In this document: positions 1 to 5,839 of the stretch, piece by piece | Layout: each line of letters opens with the position of its first letter | Position numbering within the stretch: the first letter of the stretch is position 1 | Source of the DNA: Chloroflexota bacterium | Lineage (GTDB): Bacteria; Chloroflexota; Dehalococcoidia; Lucifugimonadales; JADFKI01 | NCBI GenBank assembly: GCA_022565015.1 | Contig: JADFKI010000116.1 | Coordinates: 1-10,358 of the forward strand | Reading direction: 5' to 3' | DNA length: 10,358 bases | Program-made: the position numbers and the translations under genes | The notes under the pieces: model-generated | Database searches by the model: none | The model's input: the letters and a program-made list of their open reading frames with translations, nothing else | What the model was told of the DNA's origin: nothing

Positions 1-14
1 ATATATGTCGACAT
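1..14 (-). CDS. Possible 5' end of a gene running off the left edge
   Basis: On the minus strand an ATG at 14-12 follows a purine-rich AGAGGA (complement of 19-24) with four bases between, which is a passable ribosome binding site. Only four codons (Met-Ser-Thr-Tyr) are visible, so no function can be proposed. The start codon lies 99 bases downstream of the methyltransferase stop on the same strand. It could be the next gene of that series or a chance ATG. Confidence 0.3.
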
Positions 15-113
15 CCTTTCCTCTGGTATATCAATGATTCGATGATCTGGTACTGGCTTCGTTACCTTAGCCGAAATTACCCAGGCGAGGCAAGGACATC
101 GTCGAGCTCAGCT

Positions 114-911
114 TTATCCGCGCCGCCTGGCGACCCATACCTGCTCGCCTCCGTAGCGAAACGGGCGTCGCTGGAAGTCCCCGTAAAGTGCCTCGATCTG
201 GAATCCGCTTAGCTCGAGCAGGTGCTCCATCTCATACCTAAAGGTGTATCGCAGGACCAGGTCCGAATAGCTCCTCGAGACCATTTTCCCAGAGCCGTCG
301 AGCTCCTCGAATATCCTGTCCTCTGTGAGGACCTGGCGTTGGAGATCGTAGGTGCGAGTCGCCCAGACGACGACACGGTTACCCGATACCGCATCGTCGA
401 ACTCGAGATGCTTTCGCAGGGGGGTTTCCGGGTAGCTCTGGTCTGCTATCAGAAGGTCCAGCCTGGGATCAAACAGGTTCAAGATGAGCAACCCGTCGCT
501 CTCCAGGTGCATGTGGACTCTTTCCAGGGCCGTGCGCTGGTCGGCGGCCGTCAGAAGATGGCAAAACGATCGGTAGGGGATCATGATCAGCTTGAACTTG
601 CGGTCGACGTAGAAGCTTCGCATGTCGCCGTGCACCAGCTCGATGCGTTCTCTCGTATCACCGTCAAGCAGCGCCAGCTTCTCCCGGGCCGTTGAAAGCA
701 TGTCTTTGGACCTGTCGACGCCGACGATTTCGACGCCGGACTGGGCGATCGGTATGAGGACTCGCCCCGTGCCGCACGCAAGCTCCATCACGGGTGAGCC
801 CGCCCTGGAAGCCTCCTCGACATAAAACTTTACGTCGCCGTCCAGCCCGGTGGAGTACTGGTCGTAGTACCGGGCGAACCTGTCTGAGTAGAGGCTGTCC
901 TGCGGGTTCAT
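114..911 (-). CDS. Class I SAM-dependent methyltransferase
   Basis: A 265-residue soluble protein of the Rossmann-fold methyltransferase group that transfers a methyl group from S-adenosylmethionine. The glycine-rich SAM loop is ELACGTGR at residues 43-50. The acidic end of strand 2, which normally holds the ribose hydroxyls, is D66 in GVDRS. The motif II-like HGDMRSF lies at 94-100, and an IPYRSFCHL stretch at 111-119 sits where strand 4 is expected. The C-terminal 100 residues are strand-rich and close the fold. Length and motif order fit the broad 'methyltransferase domain' families with unassigned substrates (small molecule or lipid). The ATG at 911 is the only start downstream of an in-frame stop at 932-930; its ribosome binding site is weak. 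The VanZ-like gene ends 59 bases upstream on the same strand, so co-transcription is plausible. The fold is secure, the substrate unknown. Confidence 0.88.
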   Translation of the reverse strand: MNPQDSLYSDRFARYYDQYSTGLDGDVKFYVEEASRAGSPVMELACGTGRVLIPIAQSGVEIVGVDRSKDMLSTAREKLALLDGDTRERIELVHGDMRSFYVDRKFKLIMIPYRSFCHLLTAADQRTALERVHMHLESDGLLILNLFDPRLDLLIADQSYPETPLRKHLEFDDAVSGNRVVVWATRTYDLQRQVLTEDRIFEELDGSGKMVSRSYSDLVLRYTFRYEMEHLLELSGFQIEALYGDFQRRPFRYGGEQVWVARRRG

Positions 912-970
912 GGCGCATCCAATGATAGCCTAGATTTCGGTCATTACAACTCCGACGTGCGCTGTGATTC

Positions 971-1429
971 CTAATGGGTGGCGGGTCTTTGTCGCCATCG
1001 GGACGAAAAGAAGTAGTACGCCAACGCGGTCACGCCGGTCCCCAGGCATGCGCCGAGAGCGTCCAGGCCAACGTCGTACAGGCTGCTGTCGCGGCCCGCC
1101 ACGAAGCCCTGATGAAATTCGTCCGATATTCCGTAGGCCACTGCTCCGAGCAGGCTGACCGCAACGAGGTATCGGATTCTGCGGACGTCGTGACTGAACA
1201 GGAGCCGGTAGGTCAGGGCGGCCAGGACCGCGAATTCCACGGTGTGGACGGTCTCCTGCGTAGACAGGGCGCGCAGTATCTGGTACGGCAGTCCCTCCCT
1301 GACATCTTCGAGAGTCGAAGACGTGGTGTTGGAAAGCAGGAAAATGAATGTCATCCAGCCTATGACAGGCAGCCAGTAGGAGGCTAGACGTATTACATGG
1401 TCCGACCCAAAGGACGGCATGCCTGGCAA
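971..1429 (-). CDS. VanZ family membrane protein
   Basis: A 152-residue integral membrane protein with about four hydrophobic segments (roughly 15-33, 61-79, 86-101 and 119-141). It has the conserved polar signature of the VanZ-like family: H62 and E65 in HTVEF, DEFHQGFVAGR at 103-113, and D119/D123 in the last helix. The family is named after VanZ of the Tn1546 vancomycin cluster, which gives low-level teicoplanin resistance. Most chromosomal homologues are uncharacterised, and nothing here points to glycopeptide resistance. The start is taken as TTG at 1429-1427 because AAGGAG (complement of 1439-1444) lies nine bases upstream. The ATG three codons later would be 18 bases from that site. 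The methyltransferase follows 59 bases downstream. The positively charged C-terminus (SSRWRQRPATH) probably stays in the cytoplasm. Confidence 0.85.
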   Translation of the reverse strand: MPGMPSFGSDHVIRLASYWLPVIGWMTFIFLLSNTTSSTLEDVREGLPYQILRALSTQETVHTVEFAVLAALTYRLLFSHDVRRIRYLVAVSLLGAVAYGISDEFHQGFVAGRDSSLYDVGLDALGACLGTGVTALAYYFFSSRWRQRPATH

Positions 1430-1438
1430 GAGTTACTT

Positions 1439-1444
1439 CTCCTT
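1439..1444 (-). promoter_or_regulatory. Ribosome binding site selecting a TTG start
   Basis: The minus strand reads AAGGAG here, nine bases before TTG at 1429. This spacing supports the TTG codon over the ATG at 1420 as the start of the VanZ-like gene. Confidence 0.6.
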
Positions 1445-1506
1445 GGATAGGGTAGCCGTGCCGGGTGTCGACTCCGACCGCCCCTGAAGTGAACATTCCC
1501 GAGAGT

Positions 1507-1526
1507 CCGAATGGGACCGAATGGGA
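1507..1526. repeat. Perfect tandem 10-base duplication
   Basis: CCGAATGGGA occurs twice back to back in the non-coding stretch upstream of the VanZ-like gene. Two exact decamers in tandem could be a slippage duplication or a paired binding site. I see no further copies nearby. Confidence 0.6.
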
Positions 1527-1610
1527 GGCGACCTCGTGCCGCTCTTCGGGCACTTGCAAGGGTCAACTATAACCGTCGGTGAATCCCTCGGCGAGGGTAG
1601 AGTAGGGCAC

Positions 1611-1625
1611 TAAGAAACTATCTCA
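1611..1625 (+). repeat. 15-base repeat, copy A
   Basis: Reads TAAGAAACTATCTCA, differing at one base from copy C (5841-5855) and at two from the inverted copy B (2454-2468). A C precedes all three. It lies just upstream of the promoter of the secreted-protein gene and faces copy B, so the two copies form an inverted pair around that gene. Confidence 0.65.
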
Positions 1626-1638
1626 AGAAGTATAGTGA

Positions 1639-1667
1639 TTGCAAAGGTATTGATATGCAAGTATAAT
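1639..1667 (+). promoter_or_regulatory. Sigma70-type promoter of the secreted-protein gene
   Basis: TTGCAA at 1639-1644 (four of six consensus bases) and a perfect TATAAT at 1662-1667 are separated by exactly 17 bases. Transcription would start near 1674, giving a leader of about 34 bases before the ATG at 1708. The five-base inverted repeat CACTA (1609-1613)/TAGTG (1634-1638) ends at the -35 box and could bear on control; that is speculative. Confidence 0.6.
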
Positions 1668-1707
1668 GCTGCATCGGGTGGTCGTAGCCAAAATAGTGAG
1701 GTGAACC

Positions 1708-2160
1708 ATGAAAAAGCTCTTGATATTGGGGATTTCGGCGATACTGTCTCTGGTGTTATTGGCTGCTCAGACAGCTAAGCCTGAAACAGAGCCGGCATGG
1801 TACGGAGGCGTAGAGCTAGTGGTAAATTTCATTGAGGTGGCAGATGACACACCTCATCGGGCTCATTCTGTATTGTATGTCGTGGGGCCAGATCAGGATG
1901 GCGATGGGGATGCGCATAAACAAACCCACCCAGGTATCCTGGAAACCCCCCACGACCACGTGCTCGACTCGGTGCCCGGTGACTCCAATTACCGACCCAT
2001 TCGGCACATATTTGTGGCGGTTGACAACGTGGGCAATCTTGCAGGCCCTGGCCTGATGTCCGAGGCCGACGTTCTCGCCGCAGAAGAAGCAGGGACTGTA
2101 AACTTAGTTGATACTGGCCTTCACTTCTTGATAGCTGTGGTGGACGAGCACTCTGGGTAG
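1708..2160 (+). CDS. Small secreted protein, possibly DUF7482-like
   Basis: A 150-residue protein with a clear Sec signal peptide: lysines at 2-3, a hydrophobic core over about 4-19, and likely cleavage after A20 or A23. There is no lipobox cysteine, so release outside the membrane is expected. The mature part holds an acidic DQDGDGD run (62-68) resembling a calcium-binding loop. A histidine-rich stretch follows (H70, H74, H82, H84), then HDHVLDSVPGDSNYRPI at 82-98. The last third (MSEADVLAAEEAGTVNLVDTG) recalls extracytoplasmic proteins annotated DUF7482, whose role is unknown; this is a recollection of pattern, not a search result. GAGGTGA at 1698-1704 precedes the ATG. The gene sits alone with its own promoter in a lower-GC segment (30 G/C of 60 in 1801-1860) between inverted repeats. 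Metal binding is an inference from composition. Confidence 0.7.
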   Translation: MKKLLILGISAILSLVLLAAQTAKPETEPAWYGGVELVVNFIEVADDTPHRAHSVLYVVGPDQDGDGDAHKQTHPGILETPHDHVLDSVPGDSNYRPIRHIFVAVDNVGNLAGPGLMSEADVLAAEEAGTVNLVDTGLHFLIAVVDEHSG

Positions 2161-2464
2161 TCCCTTTTGGTAAAGTGTGGTGATCCCCCAACAACTCAGT
2201 GTAGGCGTAGTCTTTGGCCCTGCCACATATATGTTAACGATGCGGTAAAACTTCACCAGTCAGTAAAGAAAACGGTCCCCCCTGGGTAGGCATGCCCTCC
2301 CACCCGCTCCGGATTGCATCCAATGGTGCCCTTCCCTAGGATCTCTCCGGTCCTGCAACATCCTCTGGGGGCATGGTCGGACAGCGTCCGAGATGGGCAG
2401 AGTGGGAACAGACTCCTGGAGTGGAGTATGTCGCAACAAGCACAGAAGAGTTTTCAGATAGTTT
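2161..2464. other. Gene-free convergent gap
   Basis: A stretch of 304 bases between the stops of the secreted-protein gene and the hydroxyacid dehydrogenase. An open frame at 2314-2514 has no family resemblance and runs antisense into the dehydrogenase, so I do not call it. A weak hairpin (TGGG 2283-2286 with CCCA 2299-2302, inner GG/CC, loop CATG) lies at 2283-2302 without a T-run. The right end merges with inverted repeat copy B at 2454-2468. I see no RNA gene or recognisable gene remnant. Confidence 0.5.
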
Positions 2465-2468
2465 CTAA
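2454..2468 (-). repeat. 15-base repeat, copy B (inverted)
   Basis: On the minus strand it reads TTAGAAACTATCTGA, one base different from copy C. It overlaps the stop codon of the hydroxyacid dehydrogenase (TAG, complement of 2465-2467), so the repeat supplies the end of that frame. With copy A it brackets 1611-2468. Confidence 0.65.
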
Positions 2469-3418
2469 GCGACTAGGTTTGGCGGGACGCCCTTGTCGCG
2501 GTATTCCAATATGATTCGCACCGTCTCGTTTGCGATGGCCTGCTGCGCCTCCGCCGTCTGACCCCCGATGTGGTGCGTGCCGATCACGCCCTCGAGATCA
2601 AACAGCCTGTTGTGAATCACGCCCGTGCCCGACGTGGGTTCGCCCTCGAAAAGGTCGAGGCCCGCCCGGATGCCGCGTTCCCTGACGGCCCGGGCGAGGG
2701 CATCCTCGTCCACGACCTCGGCGCGAGCCGTGTTGATGAACATCGCGCCGGGCTTCATGGCCTCGAAGAAATCGTCGCCTATCAGCAGGCGGGTGTCCTC
2801 GTTCAGGGCCACGTGAACGCTGGCGATGTCGCAGGTGGAGGCGACCTCGATCGGCGTGCCCGCCATCGCCACGCCCTCGTCTCTAGCGTCCGCAGGCGTC
2901 AAAGAACGGCTCCACGCGACTACGTCCATGCCGAACGCCTTCGCGACGGGCACCATCTTACGGCCGATAGTGCCCAGGCCGATGAGACCCAACGTGCGAC
3001 CGCGCAGGCCTCCGCCGTCGCTGTACAGCAGCTTGTTCCACTTGCCCCGTCGCAGGTCTTGTACGTTCTCGGGTATGTGCCTGTCCAGCGCCAATATGAG
3101 GCCGAAGGCGAGCTCCACAACGGCGTTGGCGTTGCCGCCCGGGCAGTTGGAGACGTATATGCCCGATGCCCCGGCCGCATCGACGTCGATGGTGTTGAAT
3201 CCCGCGCCGGCGCGTATCACCAGCTTGAGCCTGCCGCCCGCAAGAGCGCCCGCGTTTACCCTGGTGCTCCGGACGACCAGCACGTCCGCCCGCGACTCGA
3301 CAATGGCATCCCACAGCGACTCGGCGACGACATCCGGTTGAAAGACGACCTCGATTCCGGCGCGCCTTAGCCTGTTCAGCGCCTTCTCGGAGATTCTGTC
3401 GGCTACCAATACCTTCAT
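2465..3418 (-). CDS. D-2-hydroxyacid dehydrogenase (phosphoglycerate dehydrogenase-like)
   Basis: A 317-residue cytoplasmic oxidoreductase interconverting a 2-keto acid and a D-2-hydroxy acid. The split N-terminal substrate domain contains RAGAGFNTIDVDAA (69-82). The nucleotide-binding domain starts with GLGTIG (147-152). The family's catalytic trio is present: R232 in NTARAEVVDE, E260 in FEGEP and H283 in THHIGG, where the usual TPHIGG has His for Pro. The end of strand 2 reads AWSRS (168-172) without the usual acidic residue, so NADP use is possible. There is no C-terminal ACT domain, so it is shorter than classical SerA and a serine-pathway role is unproven. Glyoxylate/hydroxypyruvate or 3-phosphoglycerate are possible substrates. 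The start is the ATG at 3418, where the domain begins; the open frame extends far upstream only as antisense of the asparaginase. It diverges from that gene across 105 bases. Confidence 0.9.
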   Translation of the reverse strand: MKVLVADRISEKALNRLRRAGIEVVFQPDVVAESLWDAIVESRADVLVVRSTRVNAGALAGGRLKLVIRAGAGFNTIDVDAAGASGIYVSNCPGGNANAVVELAFGLILALDRHIPENVQDLRRGKWNKLLYSDGGGLRGRTLGLIGLGTIGRKMVPVAKAFGMDVVAWSRSLTPADARDEGVAMAGTPIEVASTCDIASVHVALNEDTRLLIGDDFFEAMKPGAMFINTARAEVVDEDALARAVRERGIRAGLDLFEGEPTSGTGVIHNRLFDLEGVIGTHHIGGQTAEAQQAIANETVRIILEYRDKGVPPNLVA

Positions 3419-3484
3419 CTTCACGTACCCTGTGCCCGGCCCGTGTATTGTGGAAGAGGTCGTCCATTCCGGGACCGCGCCCGA

Positions 3485-3491
3485 TATTATA
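3485..3491. promoter_or_regulatory. AT-rich -10 candidate in the divergent intergenic region
   Basis: TATTATA reads as TATTAT on the plus strand (3485-3490) and as a perfect TATAAT on the minus strand (complement of 3486-3491). It is the only AT-rich patch between the dehydrogenase and the asparaginase. No good -35 box sits at 16-18 bases in either direction, so direction and use are uncertain. Confidence 0.3.
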
Positions 3492-3523
3492 CACTTGGTC
3501 GAAGTTTCAAAAGGAGGGCTGAT

Positions 3524-4531
3524 ATGCCCGACGCCCTGCCCAGAGTCAGAATCGTCGCCACGGGCGGCAGCATCGCGGGAATCGGCCCGGACCGCCTCGA
3601 CTACATTCTCTATGCAGAGCTGGGCGGACACCTGACGATCCAGGAATCCCTGGCGAGAATACCAGAGGCCAACGGAATCGCGGACATAGAGGCCGAGGAC
3701 TTGATTAGCGTCGGCAGCACGGCCATCGGACCGGTCGAGTGGCTTCGGCTTTCGCAGCGAATCAACGACATATTGAGGAACGAGGCAGACGTGGCCGGGG
3801 TAGCGGTGACGCACGGCACGGCGACATTGGAGGAGACGGCGTACTTCCTGCACCTGACGATCAAGTCGTCCAAGCCGGTCGTGGTGACGGGAGCCATGAG
3901 GCCGCCGACCGCCCTGGGCACGGACGCCGACATCAACCTGCTGGATGCCATAAGGCTGGCGTCGTGTTCGGACGCGGGCGGCCTCGGCGTATTGACCGTC
4001 CTCAATAATGAGATTCACAGCGCCCGAGACGTCACGAAATCCAACTCCTTTCGCGTGGAGACCTTTCGACCCAACGAGCTTGGGTTTCTTGGCTACGTCG
4101 ACTCCGACGGCGAGGTCGTGTTCTATCGCGCGCCCACTCGCGCTCACACCTTGGACACGCCGTTTGATGTCGACGGCCGCGACTCGCTGCCCAGGGTCGA
4201 CATCGTCTACTCCTACGCCGGCTCCGACGCGTTGCTGGTGAACGCCGTTCGCGAGCACGGCTCCGATGGCCTTGTCCTGGTAGGTTTCGGCGGCGGAAGC
4301 TACCCGCCCGCCACCCTGGAAGCGGCCGTGCGAGCCGTGGAAGAGGGCATCCCAGTCGTGCTGGCTACGAGGTCTACGGCCGGCAGGGTCGTCATGACCC
4401 CTCGCAAAGACCAGCAGGGTTTCATCGTATGCGACAACCTGCTGCCCCAGAAGGCACGAATACTGCTGATGCTGGCTCTTACCGTCACGGAGGACCGAGA
4501 CGAGATCCAACGCATGTTCACTCGATACTGA
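3524..4531 (+). CDS. L-asparaginase-family amidohydrolase with altered active site
   Basis: A 335-residue cytoplasmic protein (no signal peptide) of the bacterial asparaginase/glutaminase fold, which hydrolyses asparagine to aspartate and ammonia. Against E. coli asparaginase II, T13 in ATGGSIAG matches nucleophile T12, S65 in SVGST matches S58, T99 in THGT matches T89 and K172 in DVTKSN matches K162. The residue after T99 is A100 (codon GCG), whereas the family has Asp (D90) in HGTDT; that Asp completes the Thr-Lys-Asp triad and contacts substrate. TGAMRPPTALGTD (122-134) is well conserved, and the length is normal. The ATG at 3524 is chosen because AAGGAGG (3511-3517) lies six bases upstream; earlier in-frame codons lack a site and fall before the fold. 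It may therefore have altered substrate or activity, or belong to a subfamily in which Ala is normal. A terminator-like hairpin follows. Confidence 0.88.
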   Translation: MPDALPRVRIVATGGSIAGIGPDRLDYILYAELGGHLTIQESLARIPEANGIADIEAEDLISVGSTAIGPVEWLRLSQRINDILRNEADVAGVAVTHGTATLEETAYFLHLTIKSSKPVVVTGAMRPPTALGTDADINLLDAIRLASCSDAGGLGVLTVLNNEIHSARDVTKSNSFRVETFRPNELGFLGYVDSDGEVVFYRAPTRAHTLDTPFDVDGRDSLPRVDIVYSYAGSDALLVNAVREHGSDGLVLVGFGGGSYPPATLEAAVRAVEEGIPVVLATRSTAGRVVMTPRKDQQGFIVCDNLLPQKARILLMLALTVTEDRDEIQRMFTRY

Positions 4532-4554
4532 GCCTCCATCGGTTGAGTCTTTTT
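4527..4554 (+). terminator. Likely intrinsic terminator of the asparaginase gene
   Basis: ACTGAGCC (4527-4534) can pair with GGTTGAGT (4541-4548) around a six-base loop, with one G-G mismatch and one G-U pair. It is followed by C and TTTTT (4550-4554). The stem includes the stop codon. A second TTTTT (4558-4562) comes from the tandem octamer CTTTTTAG at 4549-4564. Confidence 0.45.
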
Positions 4555-4564
4555 AGCTTTTTAG
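4549..4564 (+). repeat. Tandem CTTTTTAG octamer
   Basis: Two exact copies of CTTTTTAG lie back to back and are followed by CTTTG. They sit directly after the hairpin at the asparaginase stop and duplicate its T-run, probably a slippage product of the terminator tail. Confidence 0.55.
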
Positions 4565-4699
4565 CTTTGTCCCTGTGCATTCAGCCCATACGTCCCCCGT
4601 TATCCCTCATGTTTGCTCTTCGCCGACTGCGTTTACAAGATATCTGGGTGCGGTGCAAAGCTGTCGGCGGCGTCCATGTGGTGATGAACAGCCTCACCC

Positions 4700-4705
4700 A
4701 AGGAG
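4700..4705 (+). promoter_or_regulatory. Ribosome binding site for a GTG-started small protein
   Basis: AAGGAG lies seven bases before GTG at 4713. This spacing is the main reason to accept the short frame that follows as a gene. Confidence 0.5.
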
Positions 4706-4712
4706 CGGGCTA

Positions 4713-4865
4713 GTGAGCAGTAAGGCAGAGTGGTTATTTTTGTTGGTGCTATTCGTATTTGCCGTAGCTACGACGGTGCTATATCCGCCTTCCAGAAGCA
4801 TCGAAGGATCGGACGGTATCGGCGTCGTCGAAGGCTTCGAGGTGACGGCGGCCACGAACGACTAG
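4713..4865 (+). CDS. Small single-helix membrane protein
   Basis: A 50-residue protein from a GTG start with a strong ribosome binding site seven bases upstream. Residues 8-24 form one hydrophobic helix (LFLLVLFVFAVATTVLY) preceded by a short SSKAEW segment. It is followed by a PPSRS turn and an acidic, glycine-rich tail ending in ATND. K4 before the helix and the acidic tail after it suggest N-terminus inside and a short exported tail. I recognise no family. It lies 181 bases after the asparaginase, beyond a probable terminator, so it likely has its own transcript, though I find no convincing promoter. Its stop codon begins the large hairpin shared with the convergent aminotransferase. The ribosome binding site and hydrophobic pattern support it; the small size keeps confidence moderate. 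Confidence 0.55.
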   Translation: MSSKAEWLFLLVLFVFAVATTVLYPPSRSIEGSDGIGVVEGFEVTAATND

Positions 4866-4912
4866 CCGGTAGCCTGCCTCGAAATTTCCCAGTGAGGCGC
4901 TAGGCAACCGGC
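4865..4912. terminator. Hairpin shared by two convergent genes
   Basis: GCCGGT (4865-4870), GCCT (4872-4875) and GCCTC (4876-4880) pair in order with ACCGGC (4907-4912), AGGC (4902-4905) and GAGGC (4894-4898), leaving small bulges and a 13-base loop. It overlaps the stop codons of both the small membrane protein and the aminotransferase, a position typical of a bidirectional terminator. Neither side has a T-run, so Rho-independent action is not assured. Confidence 0.5.
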
Positions 4913-5808
4913 CTGAAGTTCAACACCTGGTCAACGTAGTCGATTCCGACCATCTCGCTCCACGCGGCCTGAAGCTGCCGCGTAATTGGCCCGGGCACGT
5001 CATCGCCCACGGGCCGGTTGTCCACTCGTCCCGCCGGCAGGATACAGTACGTCGTATTGGTCAGGAAGATCTCGTCCGCGGTGTAGGCGTCGTAGGGCTG
5101 TAGCTCCTCCTCGGACGTTGGAATATCAAGCTGTTTGGCCAGCTCCAATATCACCCTTCGGGTATCGCCCTGCAGGCTGCTCCTGTCCCCCGGCAATTTC
5201 AAGACACCGTTCGAGACCAGGTAGAAATTGCCCGCGATGTGCTCGGCGATGTTGCCGTCATTGTCCAGAAGCACGGGGTAAGCGTCCGGGTCTACGTCCG
5301 CGGCCTCCAGGTTCGCCAGAACGAAGTTCAGACGGCTGTAGTGCTTCACCTTGGGGTCCAGCGACTCGACCGTGTACGCTCGGGTCCTGGGAATGACTAT
5401 GTGAAGGCCCGTCTTATGGAACTCGGCGTACTGCGCGAGGTCTATGTGCTGAGGCAGGATGCACACGGTTGGAGGAACGGGGTCCACGACGGACCTTCCC
5501 CGTCCTCTGGTGACGAACTGCGTGATGGTAAAGTCGCCGCCGGGTTCGCGGAGGGGTTCGTTTCGCTCCGCCACCTCCATGGTCAGCCTCTCCCAATCGT
5601 CGATCGTGAGTCCCGTATTCACCCGAATGTACTTCAGCGAGCGCATGAACCTTTCCAGGTGTTGCCTGAGCCGAAATATCTTGCCGCCGAAGGTGCGCTG
5701 GAGATCGTAGACGACGTCGCCGGTGCGAAACCCTCTGTCGGTGGCGTGGATCAGGCACTGGCTTTCGGGGACGAACTCTCCGTTGAAATAGGCGGTCAGC
5801 TCTGGCAT
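4900..5808 (-). CDS. Class IV PLP-dependent aminotransferase (BCAT/D-amino acid type)
   Basis: A 302-residue cytoplasmic enzyme of fold type IV, which includes branched-chain aminotransferase, D-amino acid aminotransferase and aminodeoxychorismate lyase. Visible landmarks are NGEFVPES and HATDRGFRTGD near the start (9-31) and the PLP lysine, most likely K155 in PKVKHYSRLNFVLANLEA. E189 in NIAEHIAGNFYLV matches the conserved Glu near the pyridine nitrogen. The phosphate-binding turn is QGDTRR (213-218), and the C-terminal strand is DEIFLTNTTYCILPA. The amino donor cannot be read off: RGRGRS (101-106) departs from the loops I know in IlvE. The ATG at 5808 has AGGAG six bases upstream. It converges with the small membrane protein and lies downstream of the hairpin-rich element that separates it from the serine hydrolase. 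It may be the last gene of that series or have its own promoter in the AT-rich bases at 5820-5832. Confidence 0.88.
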   Translation of the reverse strand: MPELTAYFNGEFVPESQCLIHATDRGFRTGDVVYDLQRTFGGKIFRLRQHLERFMRSLKYIRVNTGLTIDDWERLTMEVAERNEPLREPGGDFTITQFVTRGRGRSVVDPVPPTVCILPQHIDLAQYAEFHKTGLHIVIPRTRAYTVESLDPKVKHYSRLNFVLANLEAADVDPDAYPVLLDNDGNIAEHIAGNFYLVSNGVLKLPGDRSSLQGDTRRVILELAKQLDIPTSEEELQPYDAYTADEIFLTNTTYCILPAGRVDNRPVGDDVPGPITRQLQAAWSEMVGIDYVDQVLNFRPVA

Positions 5809-5839
5809 TTTCAGCTCCTGTAATTAATTTAACCCCAGA

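Noticed and set aside
222..695. 157-codon plus-strand frame opposite the methyltransferase
   Set aside because: A shadow of the real minus-strand gene: no motifs, and it lies wholly inside a well-supported methyltransferase.
971..1429. Glycopeptide resistance determinant vanZ
   Set aside because: Only family-level resemblance, and no van regulatory or ligase genes nearby; VanZ-like proteins are widespread with unknown roles.
2314..2514. 66-codon plus-strand frame in the convergent gap
   Set aside because: No recognisable protein pattern; it runs antisense into the dehydrogenase and crosses the repeat copy. A GGAG near the internal ATG at 2428 is not enough.
3443..3523. Upstream in-frame extension of the asparaginase by 27 codons
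   Set aside because: The extension precedes the fold, overlaps the likely promoter patch and has no ribosome binding site, whereas AAGGAGG sits six bases before the ATG at 3524.
3419..4510. Long open minus-strand frame continuous with the hydroxyacid dehydrogenase, antisense to the asparaginase
   Set aside because: Its 364 extra codons show no fold or motif, while the plus strand here encodes a full asparaginase with active-site motifs. The dehydrogenase domain starts cleanly at the ATG at 3418.
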